NCBI RefSeq assembly: GCF_014644415.1
Contig: NZ_BMKQ01000001.1
Location: 248,001-312,000, forward strand
DNA: 64,000 nt
Origin: Marmoricola endophyticus
GTDB taxonomy: Bacteria; Actinomycetota; Actinomycetes; Propionibacteriales; Nocardioidaceae
Direction of reading: 5' to 3'
The notes below the pieces were generated by a model. That model saw nothing but the letters and a program-made list of their open reading frames with translations. It searched no databases and had not been told where the DNA came from. Positions 36,582 to 46,796 of this stretch are shown here, one piece after another. The position numbers and the translations under genes are program-made. Every line of letters begins with the position of its first letter. Positions within the stretch are counted from its first letter, which is position 1.

Positions 36582-37420
36582 TGAGTGCGACCGACACCGT
36601 CGCCGCGCGCGACGGGGCCGAGGTCCCGTCCTTGGTCGCCCACGGGGTGAGCCTGGCGTACGACAAGCAGCGCATCGTCCACGAGCTCGACCTCGACATC
36701 GAGCCGGGGCAGGTCACCGTCATCGTCGGCGGCAACGGCTGCGGCAAGTCGACGCTCCTCAAGGGCCTCGGCCGGCTGCTGCGGCCCGACGGCGGCCGGG
36801 TCGAGCTGGGGGAGCAGGACATCACGACGATGTCGTCGCGTGCGGTCGCGGTGCTGCTCGGGCTGCTCCCGCAGTCCCCGATCGCCCCCGAGGGGATCAC
36901 CGTCGGCGACCTCGTGGCGCGCGGGCGCTACCCGCACCAGGGGATGTTCACCCGCCACAGCAGCACCGACGACCAGATCGTCGCCCAGGCGCTCGCGGAC
37001 ACCGGGACCGCCGACCTCGCGGATCGTCGTGTCGAGGAGCTCTCGGGCGGTCAGCGGCAGCGCGTCTGGATCGCGATGGCACTGGCCCAGCAGCCCAAGG
37101 TGCTGCTGCTCGACGAGCCGACGACGTACCTCGACGTGTGCCACCAGGTCGAGCTCCTCGACCTGCTCGCCGACCTGAACCAGCGCACCGGGACGACGGT
37201 CGTGATGGTCCTGCACGACCTCAACCTCGCCGCGAGGTACGCCGACCGTCTCGTCGTCATGCGCCAGGGGCGGCTCCTGTGCCAGGGCACGCCGCGCGAC
37301 GTGCTCACGCCCGCGACGTTGCAGGAGGCGTTCGGGCTGGAGGCGCTCGTCGTCGACGACCCCGTCACGGGGGACCCGATGATGGTGCCGGTCTCGTCCC
37401 GGCGCCGCCCCCGGTCCTGA
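36581..37420 (+). CDS. Iron-siderophore ABC transporter ATP-binding protein
   Basis: This 279-residue ATPase of the FepC/FhuC type has Walker A GGNGCGKST (50-58), a Q-loop in LLGLLPQSP, the signature LSGGQRQR, Walker B VLLLDEPT and the H-loop His in VLHDLNLAARYAD. It powers the two FecCD permeases. The last 20 residues are basic. The binding-protein gene follows after 71 bp with its own DtxR-like box, so it can also be transcribed separately. Confidence 0.94.
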   Translation: MSATDTVAARDGAEVPSLVAHGVSLAYDKQRIVHELDLDIEPGQVTVIVGGNGCGKSTLLKGLGRLLRPDGGRVELGEQDITTMSSRAVAVLLGLLPQSPIAPEGITVGDLVARGRYPHQGMFTRHSSTDDQIVAQALADTGTADLADRRVEELSGGQRQRVWIAMALAQQPKVLLLDEPTTYLDVCHQVELLDLLADLNQRTGTTVVMVLHDLNLAARYADRLVVMRQGRLLCQGTPRDVLTPATLQEAFGLEALVVDDPVTGDPMMVPVSSRRRPRS

Positions 37421-37430
37421 GCGCCGCGAG

Positions 37431-37449
37431 TTGGGTTAGGCTTGCCTTA
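37431..37449. promoter_or_regulatory. Candidate DtxR/IdeR iron box upstream of the binding protein
   Basis: The 19-mer TTGGGTTAGGCTTGCCTTA matches the DtxR/IdeR consensus at about 15 of 19 positions, including an unbroken TTAGGCT core. It ends 42 nt upstream of the chosen GTG, giving the binding-protein gene its own iron-regulated promoter. Confidence 0.7.
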
Positions 37450-37491
37450 GTCATGGCCGACCGGCCGCCCCGACCGACCAGGAGAGACCCG

Positions 37492-38517
37492 GTGTCCCTC
37501 AGCTCCTCCCCCCGCCGTGGCCCCGTGCGCGGCCTCCTCGCACTGCTGGCAGCCGTCGCCATGCTCGCCCTGGTCGCCTGCGGCTCCGGCGGGTCCGACT
37601 CCGACGCCGCCGGCTCCGGCAGCAGCGACGGCGTGACGATCAAGCACGCCTTCGGGACCACGACCGTGAAGAAGACCGACCGCATCGTCACCTGGGGCTG
37701 GGGCTCGGACGACGCGACGCTCGCCCTGGGGGAGACGCCGGTGGCGATCCCCAAGCAGGAGTACGGCGCGAACGCCGAGGGCCTGATGCCGTGGACGGCC
37801 GAGAAGCTGAAGGCCGAGGGCGCCTCGACCCCGGCGCTGCTCACCAACGGTGACGAGCCGCCGTACGACCAGATCATCAAGGCCAAGCCCGACGTCATCC
37901 TCGCCACCTACTCCGGCATCACCAAGGACCAGTACGACAAGCTGTCCGCGATCGCGCCGACCGTGGCGTACCCGGGCAAGCCGTGGTCGACGCCGTGGCG
38001 CGAGGTCATCGAGACCACGGGCAAGGTGCTGGGCAAGGAGAAGCAGGCCGACGAGGTCATCGCCGGGATCCAGAAGACCGTGCAGCAGGCCGCCGACGCG
38101 CACCCCGAGTTCCAGGGCAGGTCCATCGCCGCCGTGGCGACCGACCCGAACGGCACGAACTACGTCTACACGCCCGACGACCCGCGCGTGGAGTTCCTCG
38201 AGGACCTCGGCTTCACCTCCGCCCCGGCGGTGAAGAGCCTCTACAACGGCGACATCAGCTTCTACTACACGCTCAGCTCGGAGAAGCTGGACGCGTTGAA
38301 GTCCGACGTGCTCCTGGAGTACCTCGAGGACGCCAAGACCGAGCAGACGTTCAACGCCTCGCCCGGCGTGAGGACGATGCAGCAGGTCAAGGACGGAGCC
38401 GTCGCCAAGGTGGTCGGGCCCAGCGTGATCTCGTCGGTCTCCCCGCCGACCGCGCTGTCGCTGGACTACAGCCTCGACACCTACGTCGACGCGCTGGCCA
38501 AGGCGGTCAAGCAGTAG
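37492..38517 (+). CDS. Iron-siderophore ABC transporter substrate-binding lipoprotein
   Basis: This 341-residue exported lipoprotein has a signal peptide ending in a LVACGSGG lipobox (Cys30) and a periplasmic-binding-protein type 2 (FecB/FhuD-like) fold, with YDQIIKAKPDVILATYSGITKDQYDKLSAIAPTVAY near the middle. It captures ferric siderophore for the preceding ABC transporter. GTG 37492 is chosen because AGGAGAG (37479-37485) sits 6-7 nt upstream; an ATG at 37453 lies just after the iron box. A 14-bp perfect hairpin follows the gene. Confidence 0.92.
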   Translation: MSLSSSPRRGPVRGLLALLAAVAMLALVACGSGGSDSDAAGSGSSDGVTIKHAFGTTTVKKTDRIVTWGWGSDDATLALGETPVAIPKQEYGANAEGLMPWTAEKLKAEGASTPALLTNGDEPPYDQIIKAKPDVILATYSGITKDQYDKLSAIAPTVAYPGKPWSTPWREVIETTGKVLGKEKQADEVIAGIQKTVQQAADAHPEFQGRSIAAVATDPNGTNYVYTPDDPRVEFLEDLGFTSAPAVKSLYNGDISFYYTLSSEKLDALKSDVLLEYLEDAKTEQTFNASPGVRTMQQVKDGAVAKVVGPSVISSVSPPTALSLDYSLDTYVDALAKAVKQ

Positions 38518-38536
38518 TCTCGCGATCGCGTTGATC

Positions 38537-38568
38537 GACGCCGCCCGTCCAGCCGGACGGGCGGCGTC
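38537..38568. terminator. Terminator after siderophore-binding protein gene
   Basis: A perfect 14-bp G+C-rich stem (38537-38550 with 38555-38568) closes a 4-nt AGCC loop. It lies between the convergent binding-protein and reductase-like genes, so it can stop transcription from both sides. Confidence 0.85.
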
Positions 38569-38583
38569 GCCGCGTCCGGACGG

Positions 38584-39264
38584 TCAGCGCCCCTGGCGGA
38601 CGGACTCCTCGAGCAGGCCGGCGAGGCCGGCGCGGTCGTTGACCCGCGGGCGGGAGAAGTCGCCGTCGACCGTGTACGCAGCGGCGTACGCCGGCCGGTC
38701 GCGCTCGAAGCGCCAGCTGTCGGCCAGCGCGCCGGTGTCGAAGGTGTCGTAGCCCAGCGCGTCGATCACGCCCGCCGCCTCCGTCTTGGCCTGCTCGTCG
38801 TCGCCCGCGATGAGCAGCGTGTTGCGGTCATCCGCGCCGCTCGGGCGGGCCATCGACGCGAGGTGCTCGAAGTAGATGTTGTTGAACGCCTTCACCACAC
38901 GAGCCCTCGGCAGGTGCGCGGCGACCAGCTCGCTGGTCGTGGTGGCGTTCTCGTCGAGCGCAGGGACGGCGCCGTCGCGGTCGGGGTAGTAGTTGATGGT
39001 GTCCAGGACCAGCTTGCCGGCCAGCGGCTCGACCGGGACGTCCTCGAGCGCCTTGAGCGGCACCGTCGTGACGACCAGGTCACCGGCCGCGGCGGCCTCC
39101 TCGCGCGTCGCGGCCCGAGCGCGCGGGCCGAGGGACTCCACGAGGTCGGCGAGCGTGTCGGGCCCGCGCGAGTTGCTCATCACCACGTCGTAGCCGGCGT
39201 CGACCGCCAGCCTCGCGAGGGTGCTTCCGATGTTCCCGCTGCCGATGAAACCGATGGTCGTCAT
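38584..39264 (-). CDS. NADPH-dependent F420 reductase-like protein
   Basis: This 226-residue protein has an N-terminal Rossmann motif IGFIGSGNIGSTLARLAVDAGYDVVMSNSRGP, typical of the NpdG/F420-dependent NADP reductase family and related NAD(P)-binding oxidoreductases. The segment VVKAFNNIYFEHLA is also characteristic. F420 or another hydride acceptor could be used; many actinobacterial members are annotated only as NAD(P)-binding. The gene stands alone between the iron cluster and the Erm-like gene. Confidence 0.82.
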   Translation of the reverse strand: MTTIGFIGSGNIGSTLARLAVDAGYDVVMSNSRGPDTLADLVESLGPRARAATREEAAAAGDLVVTTVPLKALEDVPVEPLAGKLVLDTINYYPDRDGAVPALDENATTTSELVAAHLPRARVVKAFNNIYFEHLASMARPSGADDRNTLLIAGDDEQAKTEAAGVIDALGYDTFDTGALADSWRFERDRPAYAAAYTVDGDFSRPRVNDRAGLAGLLEESVRQGR

Positions 39265-39354
39265 GGTGGTCCCAGCCGCCCGAGCCTCGCGGGCATTCCC
39301 GAGCTCGACGGTCGGCTCGGCGGCGCGCGGCCGGCACCCGGCGGACGACGTGGC

Positions 39355-39876
39355 TCAGCGGTGACGCACCTCCAGCACCGCCGAGTCCACTCGCGGCATC
39401 GGCCTGAACGCGCGCCTCGGCACGGGCAGACCGACGGCTGCGTCGTACCTCCTCGTGCCTCTGCCCGGCGGGAGCCGCGTCGCCAGCCGCCGGGCTGCGC
39501 CGTGTTCGAGGACCAGGTCCGCCGAGAGCAGGCGGTCGGTGCCGAGCAGGCGCCGCACCAGCGCGCTCGTCAGCAAGTACGGCGGTGCGGCGACGACGCG
39601 GAACGGGCGTCGCGGCAGCCGCAGGTCTCGGAGGTCCGTCTCCAGCACGGTGAGGTCCGCACCGAACCGGCGGCGCAGCCGGTCGGCCCGACCTGGGTGC
39701 CTCTCCACCGCGAGCACGCGCGCGCCGGAGTCCAGCAGCGGTCGGGTCAGCGCGCCGGTGCCGGCGCCGACGTCGAGGACGAGGTCACCGGGACCGACGG
39801 GGGAGGCGGCCACCACGCGGGCGGCCCACTCGCCGCTCAGCGCGTGCCACCCCCACTCCCGCCGCGAGCCGGGCAC
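39355..39876 (-). CDS. Short Erm-type 23S rRNA adenine N-6-methyltransferase-like protein
   Basis: This 173-residue SAM-dependent methyltransferase matches the Erm/KsgA family. It has the Erm-like N-terminus RREWGWHALSGEWAARVV, SAM motif I VLDVGAGTGALT, the acidic AVERHPGRADRLR, motif IV AAPPYLLTSALVRRLL, and the ending FRPMPRVDSAVLEVRHR. Typical Erm proteins have 240 or more residues with a C-terminal helical domain; this one lacks it, like the mycobacterial Erm(37) type. The first motif-IV residue is Ala where Asn, Asp or Ser is usual. Macrolide-lincosamide resistance by A2058 methylation is possible but unproven. Start is GTG at 39876. Confidence 0.75.
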   Translation of the reverse strand: MPGSRREWGWHALSGEWAARVVAASPVGPGDLVLDVGAGTGALTRPLLDSGARVLAVERHPGRADRLRRRFGADLTVLETDLRDLRLPRRPFRVVAAPPYLLTSALVRRLLGTDRLLSADLVLEHGAARRLATRLPPGRGTRRYDAAVGLPVPRRAFRPMPRVDSAVLEVRHR

Positions 39877-40093
39877 GACGGACCATCACGGTGACTGTGT
39901 GCATGGGGAGGACCGTGCCAGCCGGTCACCCTCCGCGCACCCGAGTTTCTCGTCGGGTCGGGCCCGGTGCCGCTGCGAGTCGCCAGCTCCGCCCGGTGAC
40001 GGGCGAGTCGACCGGCAGAAGGCACCACTCGAGCCGGTACTACGCACCACTCGCCCCGCAGGGGGCACGGCTCGGTGGGGGTGCGTGCTACCG

Positions 40094-40113
40094 TTATCTT
40101 GATATCAAGATAA
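40094..40113. promoter_or_regulatory. Perfect 20-bp palindrome upstream of acnA
   Basis: TTATCTTGATATCAAGATAA is a perfect inverted repeat of 10+10 bp, far too AT-rich to arise easily in this genome. It starts 129 nt before the acnA ATG and is likely the operator of a dimeric repressor of the MarR or TetR type. The regulator is not in this window. Confidence 0.7.
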
Positions 40114-40117
40114 ACGC

Positions 40118-40136
40118 GAAGGTTAGGTCTGCCTTT
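40118..40136. promoter_or_regulatory. Candidate DtxR/IdeR iron box upstream of acnA
   Basis: GAAGGTTAGGTCTGCCTTT matches a degenerate DtxR consensus (TWAGGTTAGSCTWACCTWA) at about 14 of 19 positions, with the left half and the CCT of the right half kept. It lies 4 bp from the palindrome and 86 nt before the acnA ATG. Iron control of aconitase is known in corynebacteria through a DtxR-RipA cascade; direct control here is inferred. Confidence 0.5.
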
Positions 40137-40222
40137 CTTACGGTCGGCGGTGCGCCGCGGGCAGGATGGGGAACCGGACCGGATCGCACCACACGCTGCA
40201 CCACAGGAACGAGGAGACGCAG

Positions 40223-42946
<2,724 letters not shown>

Positions 42947-42988
42947 GCGAAGCGAAGGACGACGTCGTGCGAACAGATCGAGCCGGAG

Positions 42989-43020
42989 CACGTCGGGCAC
43001 GCGTCAGCGGGCCCGACGTG
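42989..43020 (+). terminator. Hairpin downstream of acnA
   Basis: A perfect 10-bp stem (42989-42998 with 43011-43020) closes a 12-nt loop, 42 bp after the acnA stop codon and before the next co-directional gene. It is a plausible intrinsic terminator. Confidence 0.55.
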
Positions 43021-43058
43021 AGCCGTGTCGAGATCTAGCCGTCTGACGCGCGTTGTCG

Positions 43059-43799
43059 GTGGCCGGGGTCGACCTCGTGGTCGACCCCGGCCTCTTCGCG
43101 TTCCTGTGCGCCGTCGTCCTGCTCGGCGCCCTGCTCCAGGGCGTCGTGGGGCTGGGGATCGGCCTGCTCGGCTCGCCGGTGCTGACCCTGGTGCGACCGG
43201 ACCTGATGCCCGGCTCGATGCTGGTCCTGGCCCTGCTGCTGCCCTTCCTCACGCTGGTCCGTGAGCACGACGGGGTCGACTGGCGCGGTCTCGGCTGGGC
43301 GCTGCCGCCGCGCGTGGTCGGCACCGCCGCGGGCGTGGCCGTCGTGAGCGCGCTCGACGACCGGTTGATCGGGCTGGTGGTGGGCGCGTTCGTCCTCGGC
43401 GCGGTGCTGGTGACCTGGCGCGCCGTCCACATACCGATCACCCGGGGCGCCCTCGTCTCGGCCGGTCTGGTCTCGGGCCTCACCGGGACGACGTCCTCCA
43501 TCGGCGGCCCGCCGCTGGCGCTGCTCTACCAGCGTCGCCCGCCCGAGGAGTCGCGCCCGACGATCGCGATCTACTTCGTCGTCGGCTCGGCGCTGAGCAT
43601 CGCCGGGCTGCTGCTCGCCGGCGAGATGACGTGGGAGGAGGTGCGCCTCTCGCTCTCGCTGCTGCCCGCCATGGCCGTCGGCGTCGTCCTCGCCGTGCTC
43701 CTGCGCGGCCGCGTCCCCCAGGCCCGCGTGCGCGGCGTGATGCTCGTCGTCTGCGCCGCCTCGGCGCTGGTGCTGATCCTGCGGTCGCTGCTGGGCTGA
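43059..43799 (+). CDS. TauE/SafE-family membrane transporter
   Basis: This 246-residue protein has about eight helices and the TauE/SafE (DUF81) pattern with GLGIGLLGSPVLTLVRP and a repeated GLTGTTSSIGGPPLALLYQ. The family exports sulfite, sulfoacetate or related organosulfonates; the substrate here is unknown. I chose GTG 43059; a TTG at 43053 is an alternative. It is followed by a repeat-rich spacer. Confidence 0.85.
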   Translation: MAGVDLVVDPGLFAFLCAVVLLGALLQGVVGLGIGLLGSPVLTLVRPDLMPGSMLVLALLLPFLTLVREHDGVDWRGLGWALPPRVVGTAAGVAVVSALDDRLIGLVVGAFVLGAVLVTWRAVHIPITRGALVSAGLVSGLTGTTSSIGGPPLALLYQRRPPEESRPTIAIYFVVGSALSIAGLLLAGEMTWEEVRLSLSLLPAMAVGVVLAVLLRGRVPQARVRGVMLVVCAASALVLILRSLLG

Positions 43800-43808
43800 G
43801 GGCGCGGG

Positions 43809-43907
43809 GGGTCTCGACGTCCTCGTTCGCTGCGCTCACGTCGGGCTCGACCACCCGCAGCGCTTCGGGTGGTCGAGCAGCGAGCGCCAGCGAGCGCGTC
43901 GAGACCC
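43809..43907. repeat. Dispersed palindromic repeat element
   Basis: The 99-bp segment is bounded by inverted GGGTCTCGACG (43809-43819) and CGTCGAGACCC (43897-43907), with a second inner inverted pair around CTCGACCACCC and GGGTGGTCGAG. Positions 43868-43906 match the reverse complement of 2892-2930 at 38 of 39 bases. It looks like a REP-like dispersed element. Confidence 0.8.
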
Positions 43908-43945
43908 GGTGACGGGGACGCCGGTCATCGACTATGTCGAGACCC

Positions 43946-43967
43946 GACGAGCCGTTGACGGCTCGTC
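43946..43967. terminator. Hairpin after the proline iminopeptidase-like gene
   Basis: A perfect 10-bp stem (43946-43955 with 43958-43967) with a 2-nt loop lies just beyond the stop codon of the minus-strand hydrolase gene, between convergent genes. It fits a terminator. Confidence 0.55.
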
Positions 43968-43975
43968 GCAGCAGG

Positions 43976-45196
43976 TCAGCGGGGCGGCACCATCGAGAAG
44001 AGCCGGTCGAGGATCTCGGGGCCACTGGTGCGCAGCCCGTCGTGCTCGTGGTCGGGGGTCACCCAGGCCTCGACCCCCGGCACCTCGGCGAGGGTGCGCT
44101 CGGACAGCCCGCGGTCGACGTACGCGTCGTGGGCGTAGACCGCAGCGGCCCCCGGCACGTCATTGCTCCCCAGCACGCCCTCGTCGTACAGCCGGGGCCA
44201 GTGCCGCTGCGCGAGCAGCTCCGCCGTCTCGGCGTACAGCGCGAGCGACGCGTCGTCGGCGTACGTCGCCGGGAACAGGTGCTCGCCGAAGAACAGCGTC
44301 GGGTCCTCCATCTCGCCGGGCAGGGTGCGCCGGGCCGCCCAGTCGGTGACCGTGCCGTCGGCGTAGCAGGCCTCCTGCAGCAGCGCGTACAGCGGGCTGC
44401 TGCCGCTGAACGACATCGCGTCGCGCAGCCCGAGCCGGAAGCCGGGGGAGCGCGGGTCGCGCTCGAGCAGCGCGTGCAGGTCCCAGGTGCCGTAGCTCAT
44501 CCCGAGCGGGTGCCCGACCTGGCGCAGGCGCAGCGGCGTGACCGGCTCGCCGTCGGGCAGCAGCAGTGACCCCTCGGCCGCGAGGTCGAGCAGGTGCCGG
44601 AAGCGGGGCAGGTCCTCGGGGTAGCGCTCCCAGTGCGCCCGGCTGCGGGCCGCCATCGTGGCGTACGTCCGCGGGTAGACCGCGTCGGGCCCGGCACCGA
44701 CCGGCGGCACGCCGCCGGTGAGGTACGCCGCAGCCAGTGCGCCCGGCGCCCGGGACAGGTAGGTCATCGTGCAGAACCCGCCGAACGACTGTCCCAGCAG
44801 GCTCCAGCGCTCGATCCCGAGAGCCTCGCGCAGCAGCTCGGCGTCGGCCACGATCGAGTCGGCGCGGAACAGCGCCAGGTGGTCGGCCTGCTGCTGCGGC
44901 GCCATCGTCTCGAGGTCGACCAGGGGAGCCGAGCGCCCGGTGCCCCGCTGGTCGAGCAGGAGGACGCGGAAGTCCTGCAGCGCGCGGCCCAGCCAGCTCG
45001 GCGAGAGCGGGCTCAGGTGGGGCCGAGGCGGCTCGCCGCCGGGACCGCCCTGCAGGAAGACGAGGGAGGGACGCCGCTCGCCACCCGGAGCGACCAGCTC
45101 CCGGGCGAACAGCGGCACCGTCGGCCCGTCCGGTCGTCCGTGGTCCAGCGGGACCTCGATCTCGTGCTCGATGACCTGGGGTACGTCCTCACTCAC
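43976..45196 (-). CDS. Proline iminopeptidase-like alpha/beta hydrolase
   Basis: This 406-residue serine hydrolase matches the S33 peptidase family. LQGGPGGE is the oxyanion-hole region, LDQRGTGRSAP is the family motif, GQSFGGFCTMTYL holds the nucleophile Ser, and the His is near the C-terminus in TPDHEHDGLR. It may release N-terminal proline from peptides; no signal peptide is seen, so it is cytoplasmic. It starts with ATG at 45196 and is divergent from the DoxX gene. Confidence 0.88.
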   Translation of the reverse strand: MSEDVPQVIEHEIEVPLDHGRPDGPTVPLFARELVAPGGERRPSLVFLQGGPGGEPPRPHLSPLSPSWLGRALQDFRVLLLDQRGTGRSAPLVDLETMAPQQQADHLALFRADSIVADAELLREALGIERWSLLGQSFGGFCTMTYLSRAPGALAAAYLTGGVPPVGAGPDAVYPRTYATMAARSRAHWERYPEDLPRFRHLLDLAAEGSLLLPDGEPVTPLRLRQVGHPLGMSYGTWDLHALLERDPRSPGFRLGLRDAMSFSGSSPLYALLQEACYADGTVTDWAARRTLPGEMEDPTLFFGEHLFPATYADDASLALYAETAELLAQRHWPRLYDEGVLGSNDVPGAAAVYAHDAYVDRGLSERTLAEVPGVEAWVTPDHEHDGLRTSGPEILDRLFSMVPPR

Positions 45197-45288
45197 CGGG
45201 TCACCCTCCCACCACCGCGGCAGCGCGCCCTCAGGGGCACCGCGCGGACCGCGCGCACGGGCGTGGGCACGGTGGCTAGCGTCGTTCC

Positions 45289-45831
45289 ATGAGCACCGTC
45301 TCCCGCGACCGCACCGCGGACACTCCTCCCCGCACCGGCGCCGTGCAGTCCGACATCGGGCTGCTGCTCCTGCGGCTCGTCCTCGCGACCTCGTTCGTCG
45401 GCCACGGCGCGCAGAAGGTGTTCGGTGCGTTCGACGGCAGCGGTATCCACGGCTTCGCCCAGGGCACGCTCGCCGGCTACGGCTTTCGCTTCCCCGAGGT
45501 GCTCGCGTGGATCACGGGCCTGACCGAGCTGCTCGGCGGCCTCGCGGTCGCCGTCGGCGTTTTCACGCCGCTGGCGGCGACAGGGCTGATGGCGGTCATG
45601 ATCAACACGGTGCTGCTGAAGTTCCACAACGGCTTCTTCTTCCAGCTGCCCGGCGGCTTCGAGGTGGACTTCCTGCTCGCCGGTCTGGCCGCGGGTCTGG
45701 TGCTCGCCGGCCCCGGGCGGCTGGCCCTGGACTCGGTCGGCGTGCTGCACCGCGTGCTGGCCCGGCGCTGGGCGTTCCTCGTGCTCGGCGTCGTCGCCGG
45801 ACTGGCGTTCTACTTCCTGCTGCGCACCTGA
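45289..45831 (+). CDS. DoxX-family membrane protein
   Basis: This 180-residue protein has four to five helices with the DoxX pattern LLLLRLVLATSFVGHGAQKVFGAF and LLGGLAVAVGVFTPLAA. DoxX proteins take part in membrane oxidoreductase complexes linked to thiosulfate or oxidative-stress response; the role here is inferred. ATG 45289 is 6 nt downstream of TAGCGT, consistent with leaderless translation. Confidence 0.87.
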   Translation: MSTVSRDRTADTPPRTGAVQSDIGLLLLRLVLATSFVGHGAQKVFGAFDGSGIHGFAQGTLAGYGFRFPEVLAWITGLTELLGGLAVAVGVFTPLAATGLMAVMINTVLLKFHNGFFFQLPGGFEVDFLLAGLAAGLVLAGPGRLALDSVGVLHRVLARRWAFLVLGVVAGLAFYFLLRT

Positions 45832-45858
45832 GCCGGACCAGCCTGGCAGGCTGGCCCC

Positions 45859-46161
45859 ATGATCGTGGCGTTCAGCATCAGTCCCTCCGGCGGCGACGAG
45901 ACCGGCGGGGTGAGCGAGGCGGTGGCGGCCGCCGTACGCGTGGTCCGCGCCAGCGGCCTGCCCACCGAGACCAACGCGATGTTCACCAACATCGAGGGGG
46001 AGTGGGACGAGGTGATGGCGGTCGTCAAGCAGGCGGTGGACGCCGTGGCCGCGGTCTCACCGCGGGTGTCGCTGGTGCTCAAGGCCGACATCCGTCCCGG
46101 CTACGACGGCCAGCTCACCGCGAAGGTGGCACGCATCGAGGAGCACCTGCGCGGGTCGTGA
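45859..46161 (+). CDS. MTH1187/YkoF-like thiamine-binding family protein
   Basis: This 100-residue protein belongs to the MTH1187 (DUF77) family, recognised by [12 protein letters not shown] near the start, [22 protein letters not shown] in the middle and [21 protein letters not shown] near the end. Family members fold like YkoF and some bind thiamine or hydroxymethylpyrimidine. A YjbQ gene lies 636 bp downstream. CAGGCT 6 nt before the ATG may be a weak -10. Confidence 0.85.
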   Translation: MIVAFSISPSGGDETGGVSEAVAAAVRVVRASGLPTETNAMFTNIEGEWDEVMAVVKQAVDAVAAVSPRVSLVLKADIRPGYDGQLTAKVARIEEHLRGS

Positions 46162-46201
46162 GCCCCACGGGGGGCCATGACCTCACCTCAGGCGCACGAC
46201 C

Positions 46202-46747
46202 TCAGGCCGGGAGTGCGCCCAGGTGCGCGAGCGCCTCGCGCAGCAGCGACCCTCGACCGCCCTCGAGCTCGTCGAGGACGCCCGGGTCGGCGGCCTCCTC
46301 GGGTGTCATCCAGGTCAGCTCGAGCGCGTCCTGGCGCGGCTCGCACTCGCCGGTGACGGGGACGACGTACGCCAGGGCGACGGCGTGCTGCCGCGTGTCG
46401 TGCAGCGGGGTCAGACCCGGCAGCGGGAAGAACTCCGCCACCGTGAACGGCACCGTGCTCAGCGGCAGCCGTGGGAACGCCGCAGGCCCCAGGTCCTTCT
46501 CGAGGTTGCGCATGAGAGCGTCGCGCAGCGACTCGCCGTGCATGACGCGGCCGGAGACGAAGCAGCGCGTCATCTGCCCCGTCGAGGAGCCGCGGAGCAG
46601 GATGCCGATGTGCTCCACCCGGCCGCTCGCGTCGACGCGCACCGGGATCGCCTCGACGTAGAGGATCGGCACCCGCGACCGCGTCTCGTCCAGCGCCAGC
46701 TCGGAGAGCCAGCCGGGGTTCGGGTCGGGCGTGCGCACGGACGACAT
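46202..46747 (-). CDS. DUF4916 Nudix-like protein
   Basis: This 181-residue protein resembles the actinobacterial DUF4916 family of Nudix-fold proteins. The usual position of the Nudix box, SGRVMHGESLRDALMRNLEKDLGPAAFPR, lacks the REUXEEXGU core, so classical pyrophosphohydrolase activity is doubtful. ATG 46747 gives the conserved WLSELALDETRSRVPILYVEAIPVR start. It may bind rather than cleave a nucleotide. Confidence 0.78.
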   Translation of the reverse strand: MSSVRTPDPNPGWLSELALDETRSRVPILYVEAIPVRVDASGRVEHIGILLRGSSTGQMTRCFVSGRVMHGESLRDALMRNLEKDLGPAAFPRLPLSTVPFTVAEFFPLPGLTPLHDTRQHAVALAYVVPVTGECEPRQDALELTWMTPEEAADPGVLDELEGGRGSLLREALAHLGALPA

Positions 46748-46796
46748 GACCCCATCCTCGCGGACCGCTGTCGACCGCGGGTGACAGGGTGAGCAC

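Larger units (their letters stand above)
39877..40222. other. 346-bp spacer between the Erm-like gene and acnA
   Basis: No credible coding sequence is seen here. The last 130 bp hold the regulatory elements of acnA: a perfect 20-bp palindrome at 40094-40113 and a DtxR-like box at 40118-40136, in a locally AT-rich stretch that stands out from the surrounding sequence. The first 200 bp show nothing recognisable apart from presumed promoter sequence for the minus-strand Erm-like gene. Confidence 0.6.
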
